From positions 1 through 22,659 of the forward strand of contig JAPWUZ010000009.1 in assembly GCA_028275265.1 (NCBI GenBank): DNA of 22,659 nucleotides, in the 5' to 3' direction. Positions 12,827 through 19,387 of the stretch are shown one piece after another. The stretch comes from Armatimonadota bacterium. GTDB lineage: Bacteria > Armatimonadota > HRBIN16. The position numbers and the translations under genes are program-made. The stretch's first letter is position 1. The number at the start of each line of letters is the position of its first letter. The notes under the pieces were generated by a model that was not told where the DNA came from, did not search any database, and saw nothing but the letters and a program-made list of their open reading frames with translations.

Positions 12827-13686
12827 AGCTCCTGCCACAGCGCACGGTAGTAGCGCATGAATCGCTCCGTGTCCGCCACACTGCTGGTCTCCATCCCCGG
12901 TATCTCGGCGAGGGTGTATCGGTCGTAGCCGATGCCCTTGAGCAGGCCGAACAGCTCGCGCCACGGATAGTTGCTGGTCAACTCGGTGATGTGGCAGGAG
13001 CGGATGTACTGCTTCAGCAGGTCGAAGCTCTGCTGTACACTGCCGTCTTTCACATCGGTGGGGTTGGAGTTCCACGTGATGCCCACGCTGGGATGCCCGC
13101 AGTGTTGCATGATACGGGCGATATTAGGTGGCTCCTGCGTGCCGTGACCGTGTACCTCCAGCCAGATTTCCACGCCGTTGTCTGCGCCAGCCTTGCCGCA
13201 CTCGATGAGCGCCTTGCCGATTTGCTCCAGCGTTTTCTCCACCGGCACGCCTTCGGGCAGGGCGTTTGGGCGAACCTTCACCCCTTTCGCCCCGACATCT
13301 CGTGCCAGCTCGCAGAAGCGTTTGCAGGTCTCGATGTTCTCGCGCACGACAGCAGGGTCTGGCGAGTGGAACTCACACACCGTGCCCAGCCCCCACAGCA
13401 CGATGCCCGAATCTTCGAACAGCCGACGCACCTCTTTGCGCTTCGCCATGTCGATATCGGGTTCTACACCGTGCGCATGGGTGGTGCGTAACTCGACGGC
13501 GGCGAAACCAGTGGCTTTGCATCGAGCGATAATGGTGGGCACATCCCACGCGTGCGCCAGGTTGTAGGTTACCAGCCCCAGCTTGAAGGCGGGTGGGCGT
13601 GGTGCGGGTTGTGCTAAAGAACCGGAAGCGAACGCGGCGGCTCCAAACATCATCACGCTCCCCTGAATGAATTCGCGTCGATTCAT
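12817..13686 (-). CDS. Tat-exported sugar phosphate isomerase/epimerase-like protein
   Basis: A 289-residue protein. The start MNRREFIQGS is a twin-arginine signal followed by a hydrophobic stretch and a small-residue cleavage region near residue 25. ATG 13686 is therefore chosen over an in-frame GTG 12 codons earlier. The rest is a xylose-isomerase-like TIM barrel (AP_endonuc_2 type): FKLGLVTYNL, then G-F-A-A-V-E-L-R, a W-L-E-V-H-G-H metal-binding strand, S-C-H-I-T-E-L and L-A-E-I-P-G at the end. Such proteins isomerise or epimerise sugars or inositols using a divalent metal. Export of a folded, metal-bearing protein fits the Tat signal. It shares an operon with the PHP phosphatase; the substrate is unknown. 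Confidence 0.85.
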   Translation of the reverse strand: MNRREFIQGSVMMFGAAAFASGSLAQPAPRPPAFKLGLVTYNLAHAWDVPTIIARCKATGFAAVELRTTHAHGVEPDIDMAKRKEVRRLFEDSGIVLWGLGTVCEFHSPDPAVVRENIETCKRFCELARDVGAKGVKVRPNALPEGVPVEKTLEQIGKALIECGKAGADNGVEIWLEVHGHGTQEPPNIARIMQHCGHPSVGITWNSNPTDVKDGSVQQSFDLLKQYIRSCHITELTSNYPWRELFGLLKGIGYDRYTLAEIPGMETSSVADTERFMRYYRALWQELCR

Positions 13687-13774
13687 GGTGGATTCTCGCG
13701 GTGTGTACGTGTTATGATTCACTGAGGTCTATTTGGCGGCTTCGGGGGTAGACTCCTGCCGGAGGTGCAGAGAG

Positions 13775-14281
13775 ATGGACGAACATTTTGCCCTCTTTCA
13801 TGAGGAACAGCGGTTCACGCAGTGGTGGGTATGGCTCATTGTCATTATTGGTGTCGCACCGGCGTGGTACATCTGGTGGCGCTACCTGATGGCGCGAACG
13901 GGCAGTAGCACCGACGCCACAGAGGGTGTTTTAGCCTGGCTCGTCTGGCTGGGTGTGGGTGTGGTTCTGCCGGTGCTGTTCGCCTCCATGCGGCTGGTGA
14001 CGCAGGTCAGGCATGATGGGGTGTATATCCGCTTTGTGCCGTTCCACTGGCGCTGGGTGAAGATTGAACCCGAGCGTATCAAGGGGGTGACGGCACGCAC
14101 CTATAACCCCTTGCTGGAGTATGGCGGCTGGGGCATCCGTTACGGGGCGCACGGCAAGGCGTACAACATCTCGGGCAACCTGGGTGTCGAGCTGGAGTTC
14201 GCCGACGGGCGCACACTGCTCATTGGCTCCCGGCGGGCAGAGGAGCTGGAGAAGGCGATACGCAGTATATTATCAGCATGA
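13775..14281 (+). CDS. Two-helix membrane protein resembling DUF6141
   Basis: A 168-residue protein beginning MDEHFALFHEEQRFTQWWVW. An F-x-E-E-Q-R-F segment precedes two membrane helices at about residues 14-36 and 50-72. A soluble beta-rich C-terminal domain follows, with V-Y-I-R-F-V-P-F-H-W-R-W and G-W-G-I-R-Y, resembling small PH-like membrane-associated domains. This arrangement matches my recollection of DUF6141, whose function is unknown. ATG 13775 is chosen for GGAGG 9 nt upstream; an earlier in-frame ATG has no such site. It is followed directly by a strong terminator hairpin, so it is a single-gene unit. Confidence 0.75.
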   Translation: MDEHFALFHEEQRFTQWWVWLIVIIGVAPAWYIWWRYLMARTGSSTDATEGVLAWLVWLGVGVVLPVLFASMRLVTQVRHDGVYIRFVPFHWRWVKIEPERIKGVTARTYNPLLEYGGWGIRYGAHGKAYNISGNLGVELEFADGRTLLIGSRRAEELEKAIRSILSA

Positions 14282-14282
14282 T

Positions 14283-14314
14283 AGCGCCGGTTGGGCGAAC
14301 CGGCGCTTCGTTTT
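14283..14314 (+). terminator. Rho-independent terminator after the DUF6141-like gene
   Basis: Perfect 10-bp stem AGCGCCGGTT/AACCGGCGCT with a 5-nt loop, followed by TCGTTTT. It starts 2 nt after the stop codon. It may also stop convergent cspA transcripts, although no T-run lies on that side. Confidence 0.85.
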
Positions 14315-14330
14315 CAGAGATGAGAGCCGC

Positions 14331-14534
14331 TTACAGTGCAGTGACGTTTGCGGCTTGCGGACCTTTCGCGCCCTCCACGATTTCAAACTGCACGCGCTGT
14401 CCCTCGGTGAGGGTCTTGTGCCCGCGCATCTGAATCGCCGTGTAGTGCACGAACACGTCCTTGTCGCTGTCATCTGGCTTAATGAAGCCGTAGCCCTTGG
14501 CGTCATTAAACCATTTCACGGTACCGGTTTGCAT
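14331..14534 (-). CDS. cspA: Cold-shock-domain protein (CspA family)
   Basis: A 67-residue single cold-shock domain of standard length. RNP1 is K-G-Y-G-F-I and RNP2 is D-V-F-V-H-Y, after the invariant G-T-V-K-W-F-N start, and it ends with G-P-Q-A-A-N-V. It binds single-stranded RNA and DNA and acts as an RNA chaperone. AGGAGG lies 8 nt before the ATG. The 5' untranslated region would be about 110 nt if transcription starts from the sigma-54-like promoter upstream, and it contains a GCGGC/GCCGC hairpin. Long structured leaders are usual for csp genes; a sigma-54 promoter is not. Which csp paralogue this is cannot be told. Confidence 0.96.
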   Translation of the reverse strand: MQTGTVKWFNDAKGYGFIKPDDSDKDVFVHYTAIQMRGHKTLTEGQRVQFEIVEGAKGPQAANVTAL

Positions 14535-14653
14535 TGCAACTTCCTCCTATCTCGTACCTCGCCCGGTGCTACGCTTTCCCAACCTCCATGGCGCGGGCGC
14601 GAACACGGGCAAAACGTGCGGCTGCTGCCGCATGACTTCCATCCTGTAGTTAC

Positions 14654-14670
14654 TGCAAGAATCGTGCCAG
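14654..14670 (-). promoter_or_regulatory. Sigma-54 (-24/-12) promoter upstream of cspA
   Basis: The minus strand reads CTGGCACGATTCTTGCA, which matches the sigma-54 consensus YTGGCACGRNNNTTGCW at every defined position. It lies in the pheA-cspA gap and points at cspA, with a predicted start near 14643. Activator sites would have to lie in or before the pheA 3' end. Confidence 0.75.
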
Positions 14671-14716
14671 AATCCTGCTTTTTGGGACTTTCCGCGCGAA
14701 AAAACCGTACGTCGTG

Positions 14717-15778
14717 CTACTCCGCCTCCGGGTAGGAGCCCAGCACGGTCACAAAAAGGCTTCTCTCCCGCAGCGCGGCCAGCGATTTGGCGACGGGCGC
14801 ATCCTTGATGTGTCCCTGAACGTCCACATAAAAAATGTACTCTCCCGGCACGAGTTTGGTGGGGCGGCTCTCGATCATGGTCATGTTCACGTTGTACATC
14901 TCGAATGCCGCCATCGCACGGAACAGCGCGCCCGGACGGTTGTGTACCGAGAACATCAGCGAGGTCTTATCCTTGCCGGTCGGCTCGGGTTCGTTGTAAC
15001 CGATGACCAGAAAGCGCGTGCGATTGTGCGGGTTGTCTTCGATGTGTTCGCAAATGATGGGCACATCGTACATCTGCGCCGCGAGGGCGTTGGTGACCGC
15101 TGCGGATTCGGGGTCTTCTTTCGCCATCTCCGCCGCGCGAGCGGTGGTGGAGACTTCGACGATTTCGATGCCGGGTAAGTGCTGGCGCAGCCATTGTTTG
15201 CACTGCTCGCGGGGCTGTGCGCCTGTGTACACCCGCTTCACGTTCTCCAGCGTGGTGAGCGAAACCAGATAGTAGGTAATCGGCACATACAGCTCCGAAC
15301 AGATTTTCAGGTTGGTGTGCATGAACTGGTCTAGCGTTTCGGGAATGACGCCCGCGGTGGAGTTCTCTACCGGCACCACGCCATAGTCTGCGCTGGAACG
15401 TTCCACTTCGTGGAACACGTCCTGAATGGAGTCCACCGGCACGAACTCACAGCTGGTGCCGAACTTGGTGACCCCTGCCTGGTGGCTGAAGGTGCCGGGT
15501 GGTCCCCAGTAGGCGATGACCAGGGGCTTCTCCAGAGCGCGTGCTGCGGAGATAATCTCCCGGAAGATGGCGCGCAGTTGCTGGTTGGAGAGCGGTCCGC
15601 TGTTGATCTGGCTCAGGCGACGGTATATCTGCTGCTCCCGCTCGGGCGTGAAGAACTGCGTGCGCGAACGCATCTTCATCCTGCCAATCTGCTGTGCCAG
15701 TTCCGCCCGTCGGTTCAGCAGCTGCAGGATTTGCTCATCTATCTGGTCAATCTCTTTACGGAGATCGTGCAAGGTCAC
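14717..15778 (-). CDS. pheA: Bifunctional chorismate mutase / prephenate dehydratase
   Basis: A 353-residue P-protein with the standard domain order. AroQ chorismate mutase covers residues 1 to about 82 (I-D-Q-I-D-E-Q-I-L-x-L-L-N-R-R-A-E-L). Prephenate dehydratase follows at about 86-262, with G-P-P-G-T-F-S at 92-98, P-V-E-N-S at 136-140 and T-R-F at 254-256. An ACT domain at about 272-353 carries G-A-L at 283-285 and E-S-R-P at 303-306, the phenylalanine-binding motifs of feedback-inhibited enzymes. It converts chorismate to prephenate and then phenylpyruvate in phenylalanine synthesis. The start is GTG 15778 with AGGGGTG 8 nt before it; the nearby ATG is out of frame. It is divergent from accD. 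Confidence 0.96.
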   Translation of the reverse strand: MTLHDLRKEIDQIDEQILQLLNRRAELAQQIGRMKMRSRTQFFTPEREQQIYRRLSQINSGPLSNQQLRAIFREIISAARALEKPLVIAYWGPPGTFSHQAGVTKFGTSCEFVPVDSIQDVFHEVERSSADYGVVPVENSTAGVIPETLDQFMHTNLKICSELYVPITYYLVSLTTLENVKRVYTGAQPREQCKQWLRQHLPGIEIVEVSTTARAAEMAKEDPESAAVTNALAAQMYDVPIICEHIEDNPHNRTRFLVIGYNEPEPTGKDKTSLMFSVHNRPGALFRAMAAFEMYNVNMTMIESRPTKLVPGEYIFYVDVQGHIKDAPVAKSLAALRERSLFVTVLGSYPEAE

Positions 15779-15864
15779 GTATACATCACCCCTGCGCGGA
15801 TGTTTTGTTGGGGCAGATTTCGGTTTCAGGCTGCTCTAATCCTGCCTGAAGGAGGACTGCGCGG

Positions 15865-16698
15865 ATGCAAAGGGGATGGTTCGCAAGGCGAAGCCCGGCG
15901 GAAAGGGTGGCGATGGATGAGATGAACGATGCTTGGGTGAAATGCAACGGGTGTCAGCAGATTCTGTTTGCTCGCGATTTCGAAAGGAACCTGAAGGTCT
16001 GTCCGCGCTGTGGGCATCACCATCGGCTTTCCGCTCGCGAGCGCATCGCACTGCTGGCGGACCCGGATACTTTTGTGGAGCGGGACGCCGAGGTGGTCTC
16101 CGCTGACCCGCTGGGCTTCCCCGAATATGCGGATAAACTGAACAAGGGCAGGGCAAACTCGGGACTGCCGGAGGCGATGGTCAGCGGAACCTGCACCCTG
16201 TCGGGCATTCCGATTGTGCTGGCGGTGGCGGACTTTGCCTTCATGGGTGGCAGCATGGGCAGCGCGGTGGGTGAAAAAGTAGCACGTGCGATGGAATACG
16301 CGCTGGAGCAGCGGCTTCCGATAGTGACCTGCTCCACATCAGGCGGGGCGCGGATGCAGGAAGGCTTGCTCTCGCTGATGCAGATGGCGAAGACCTGCGC
16401 TGCGGCGGCAAGACTGCATGAAGCGGGAATACCCTTTGTCAGTGTGCTGACCGACCCCACTATGGCGGGGGTGCTGGCGAGCTACGCTTCGGTGGGCGAT
16501 GTGGTCATCGCTGAGCCGGGCGCGCTCATCGGCTTCGCCGGGCAGAGGGTGGCGCAACAGGCGCAGGTGGTGAAGCCGCCGCCCAACTTCCAGACAGCGG
16601 AGTTCCAGTTGGAGCACGGCATGGTGGACATCGTGGTGCCGCGCAAGGAGCTGAAACACACGCTTTACAGGGTGCTTCGTTTTTTCACAGGGGGATAG
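15865..16698 (+). CDS. accD: Acetyl-CoA carboxylase carboxyltransferase beta subunit
   Basis: A 277-residue protein of normal length. A four-cysteine zinc ribbon is formed by Cys27, Cys30, Cys46 and Cys49. The crotonase-fold carboxyltransferase core follows, with FAFMGGSMGSAVGEK, C-S-T-S-G-G-A-R-M-Q-E-G, D-P-T-M-A-G-V and E-P-G-A-L-I-G-F-A-G. With AccA it moves the carboxyl group from biotin on AccB to acetyl-CoA, making malonyl-CoA for fatty-acid synthesis. The ATG follows GAAGGAGG at 9-10 nt. The stop is 5 nt before accA, so the two subunits are made from one transcript. Confidence 0.97.
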   Translation: MQRGWFARRSPAERVAMDEMNDAWVKCNGCQQILFARDFERNLKVCPRCGHHHRLSARERIALLADPDTFVERDAEVVSADPLGFPEYADKLNKGRANSGLPEAMVSGTCTLSGIPIVLAVADFAFMGGSMGSAVGEKVARAMEYALEQRLPIVTCSTSGGARMQEGLLSLMQMAKTCAAAARLHEAGIPFVSVLTDPTMAGVLASYASVGDVVIAEPGALIGFAGQRVAQQAQVVKPPPNFQTAEFQLEHGMVDIVVPRKELKHTLYRVLRFFTGG

Positions 16699-16703
16699 AT
16701 GAG

Positions 16704-17666
16704 GTGCGAACGGTTCTGGACTTCGAAAAGCCAATCGCCGAGCTGGATGCCAACATAGAGGCACTGAAGCGCATCACGGCGGAGCAGGGTATCGACAAAA
16801 GTGAGGAGATTGCCGCGCTGGAGCGGGACCGCGAGCGGTTGCTGCGGGAGATTTTCAAAAACCTGACGCCGTGGGACCGCACGTTGCTGGCGCGCCATCC
16901 GCAACGACCCTATACGCTGGACTATATCCGTGTGATTTTCGATGACTTCATCGAGCTGCATGGCGACCGGCAGTTCGGCGACGACGGCGCGATTATCGGG
17001 GGCATGGCATGGCTCAACGAGAAGCCGGTGATGGTGATCGGACAGCAAAAGGGGCGTGACCTGAAGGAGCGTCAGCGACGCAACTTCGGCATGGCGAAGC
17101 CGGAGGGTTATCGAAAGGCGCTTCGGTTGATGCATCTGGCGGAAAAGTTCGGGCGACCGGTGATTACTTTTGTGGACACTCCGGCGGCAGACCCTGGGGT
17201 GGAATCGGAGAGCCGGGGCATCAGCGAAGCCATCGCCCGTAATCTGCGCGAGATGATTGCCCTGAAAGTGCCCATCGTGGCGGTGGTCATCGGGGAAGGG
17301 GGTAGCGGCGGTGCGCTGGGTATTGCCGTTGCAGACCGCGTCTTGATGCAGGAATACGCTATCTACTCGGTGATTCCGCCTGAGGGCTGTGCGGCGATTC
17401 TGTGGCGCGACCCCAAGCGTGCCCCCGAGGCGGCGGAGGCATTGAAGCTCACCGCTCACGATGCCCTGTGCTTTGGCGTGGTGGACGAGGTGATTGAAGA
17501 GCCGCTGGGGGGAGCACACCGCGACCCGCTGACGGCAGCGCAGATTGTGAAGGAGGCATTGCTCAGGCATCTGCCGCCACTACAGAAGATGGCGGTGAGC
17601 AAACTGCGCGAAAGCCGTTATGAGCGGTACCGAAACCTGGGCGTTTGGCAAAGCGTTCTGGAGTAG
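16704..17666 (+). CDS. accA: Acetyl-CoA carboxylase carboxyltransferase alpha subunit
   Basis: A 320-residue protein of the expected size, the partner of AccD. The N-terminal helices (L-D-F-E-K-P-I-A-E-L) are followed by the core: F-G-D-D-G-A-I-I-G-G, G-Q-Q-K-G-R-D, F-G-M-A-K-P-E-G-Y-R-K-A, F-V-D-T-P-A-A-D-P-G, G-E-G-G-S-G-G-A-L and E-G-C-A-A-I-L-W. The start is GTG 16704. The nearby ATG at 16699 is out of frame, and AGGGGGA lies 8 nt before the GTG. Together with AccD it forms the alpha2beta2 carboxyltransferase. The gene ends just before a strong hairpin. Confidence 0.97.
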   Translation: MRTVLDFEKPIAELDANIEALKRITAEQGIDKSEEIAALERDRERLLREIFKNLTPWDRTLLARHPQRPYTLDYIRVIFDDFIELHGDRQFGDDGAIIGGMAWLNEKPVMVIGQQKGRDLKERQRRNFGMAKPEGYRKALRLMHLAEKFGRPVITFVDTPAADPGVESESRGISEAIARNLREMIALKVPIVAVVIGEGGSGGALGIAVADRVLMQEYAIYSVIPPEGCAAILWRDPKRAPEAAEALKLTAHDALCFGVVDEVIEEPLGGAHRDPLTAAQIVKEALLRHLPPLQKMAVSKLRESRYERYRNLGVWQSVLE

Positions 17667-17670
17667 CAAA

Positions 17671-17700
17671 AGAGCCGACGGTGTTGTTACCGTCGGCTCT
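17671..17700. terminator. Bidirectional terminator between accA and the small minus-strand gene
   Basis: Perfect 12-bp stem AGAGCCGACGGT/ACCGTCGGCTCT with a 6-nt loop. The T-run (CTCTTTTGC) follows on the minus strand, so it best terminates the 17719-17928 gene, but it lies 5 nt after the accA stop and probably ends that transcript too. Confidence 0.8.
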
Positions 17701-17718
17701 ACCCTCTGTTAACCTTCT

Positions 17719-17928
17719 CTACGTGTGCATCGCCTGAATCTGCGACCATAAGTTCTGGATACGCACATAGCAAGCGACATGTCCGTCACAGCTCGCAGGC
17801 AGAACGTCCTCTTTCTCCAACCGTATCACCCTGTCACTGCCTACCTGCCTGTACACGCCTGGAGCAACACGCTCTCCCGCGAGGAAGAGCTCTTCTACAA
17901 ACTGGTCGTTTTCCGGTCGCTGCCACAT
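17719..17928 (-). CDS. Small hypothetical protein
   Basis: A 69-residue protein starting MWQRPENDQFVEELFLAGER. The start at ATG 17928 follows a GAGGGGGG about 9 nt upstream; the frame is open for 16 more codons. The core has F-x-A-G-E-R-V-A-P-G-V-Y, R-V-I-R-L, L-P-A-S-C-D-G-H-V-A-C-Y. This recalls widespread small proteins with a G-x-Y...H-x-x-x...FP-x-C layout (YjzC-like), but the match is weak and I assign no family. It has a near-consensus promoter about 170 nt upstream and a terminator after it, so it is expressed as its own unit. The two cysteines could bind a metal. Confidence 0.6.
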   Translation of the reverse strand: MWQRPENDQFVEELFLAGERVAPGVYRQVGSDRVIRLEKEDVLPASCDGHVACYVRIQNLWSQIQAMHT

Positions 17929-18151
17929 TGCTGGTGTCCCCCCTCGTATACAGTCACGTTGCAGCATGACCAGCATCTGGGAACGCGCTGCATGACTGTT
18001 CCCATGTTTCGTCTGCAGTTGGTCCCTTTCTGCGCGAACCGGAAAGCAACCAAAAACAGCAAGCGCAGAACGTCGGTGCGTTCTTGCTACCTTACTACGT
18101 ATGGTATTGTAACAAACTTTGGTGTGAAAGTCAACGGTTCCGCGATAATTT
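17929..18151. other. Leader and promoter region of the small gene
   Basis: Contains the sigma-70-type promoter and an approximately 170-nt untranslated leader for the 17928 gene. A short GAACG/CGTTC hairpin is visible near the predicted transcript start. No other gene is seen. Confidence 0.5.
18106..18134 (-). promoter_or_regulatory. Strong sigma-70-type promoter
   Basis: On the minus strand TTGACT (18134-18129) and TACAAT (18111-18106) are separated by exactly 17 nt, each one base off consensus. It points at the 17928 small gene. Confidence 0.8.
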
Positions 18152-19387
18152 TCAAAAAATCTTACGAAACTCGTAATCCGACGATGACGCTCTCACCCAA
18201 ACAGGCATGTTCGCGGTGGCGGCGTTGCCTGCCGTATCGTATACGTACACGAACAGGCGGTACTTCCCTGCTGACTCTGGCAGCTGCAGGATTGCATGGT
18301 CACCTTCGGAAGACAGTATCGCGCCATCTATCGGCTGTACCGGCTCTTCGCGGTCACCGCCGACGTTGGGATTGTCCGCCACATCTGGACGCAGTTCCCA
18401 GCGAATGGTCAGGGTGTCGCCATCAGGGTCATCTGCCTGTACTGTAGCGTGCACCTGCGCACCCGCGTCGAGGATGGCGTACACGCTCTGCCGGGTATTT
18501 TGATGCTCTATCCACAGGTTCTGGATGCGTGGGCAGCGGTTTGGGGGATACGAACCGCTCCAGAGATACTGCATCACCTCCACCGCTTCTGTAGGACTGC
18601 CGTCTTCCAGAAACATGCCGTACCATGTGTGCGTTTTCTCGTGATGGAAGCTCCAGTGAAACACGTATGCGCCCAGGCATTGGGGGCGATTCAGCACGGC
18701 GTGCTGGTAGGCGCGGCGGTAGAACTCTGCCTTTTGGGTGCTGCTGTCCTCAATCGGCATTCCCCAAGGCGTCTTGATAACCTGCCAGTGCCCACGCGGA
18801 CCGAACTCGGTAATCACATACGGGCGCGACCAGCGCAGCTGGCGCAGGTCTTCGGGCAGGGTCAGCATATCCTGGTAGGCGTTGATGCCGATGGCATCCA
18901 GTGCGGGACAAAGCTCGTCTATCTCCCATAACAGATGCCGGTAATCACAGCCAACCGGCGTAATGACGGGATGTTTGCCGTCCACTTCGTGAATCATCTG
19001 CGCCGCTTCGTTCACCGCCTGCCACAGCGGAACGCGCTGTTCGGGTGTTGTCCATATCTCCAGCTCGTTGCCGATAGCCCACATCAGCAGGGCAGGGTGG
19101 TCCTTGAACTGCTGTACCGTCTGGCGCAGGTCGTCCAGCTGTCTGGCGACAGCGGCGCGGTCGTTGTAATCGAACCCCCAGCGCGGCTTGCCAAAAGGCA
19201 GGTTCGCCAGCACTGTCAGCCCAAGCGCATGTGCCCGGTCCATGTCGTTCACGCTGGCGCGGATGGAGTTGCCTCCTGCCTGTACCAGCCTTTCCAGAAA
19301 GCGGTTTCCCACCGCGCCTTTGATGAAGAAAGCTTCTCCGTTGCGCAAAAGGGTGTAGCCGTCCGGTGTTTTCTGTATGGTGGTCAT
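18152..19387 (-). CDS. GH2-like TIM-barrel glycosidase with C-terminal beta domain
   Basis: A 411-residue protein. Residues about 8-290 are a TIM barrel of the glycosyl hydrolase 2 catalytic type: N-G-E-A-F-F-I-K-G-A near the start, an acid/base in W-A-I-G-N-E-L-E (Glu108) and a nucleophile in V-I-T-E-F-G (Glu194). The usual N-terminal sugar-binding and Ig-like domains of GH2 enzymes are absent. Residues about 320-400 form an Ig/PKD-like beta domain (D-D-P-D-G-D-T-L-T-I-R-W). There is no signal peptide. ATG 19387 overlaps the GH78 stop as ATGA and follows GGAGGC; the longer open frame upstream is shadow coding inside the GH78 gene. It probably acts on a glycan with the GH78 and GH27 enzymes encoded upstream. 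Confidence 0.82.
   Translation of the reverse strand: MTTIQKTPDGYTLLRNGEAFFIKGAVGNRFLERLVQAGGNSIRASVNDMDRAHALGLTVLANLPFGKPRWGFDYNDRAAVARQLDDLRQTVQQFKDHPALLMWAIGNELEIWTTPEQRVPLWQAVNEAAQMIHEVDGKHPVITPVGCDYRHLLWEIDELCPALDAIGINAYQDMLTLPEDLRQLRWSRPYVITEFGPRGHWQVIKTPWGMPIEDSSTQKAEFYRRAYQHAVLNRPQCLGAYVFHWSFHHEKTHTWYGMFLEDGSPTEAVEVMQYLWSGSYPPNRCPRIQNLWIEHQNTRQSVYAILDAGAQVHATVQADDPDGDTLTIRWELRPDVADNPNVGGDREEPVQPIDGAILSSEGDHAILQLPESAGKYRLFVYVYDTAGNAATANMPVWVRASSSDYEFRKIF

Noticed and set aside
16665..17570. 301-codon minus-strand open frame
   Set aside because: It is antisense to accD/accA, which are unmistakable.
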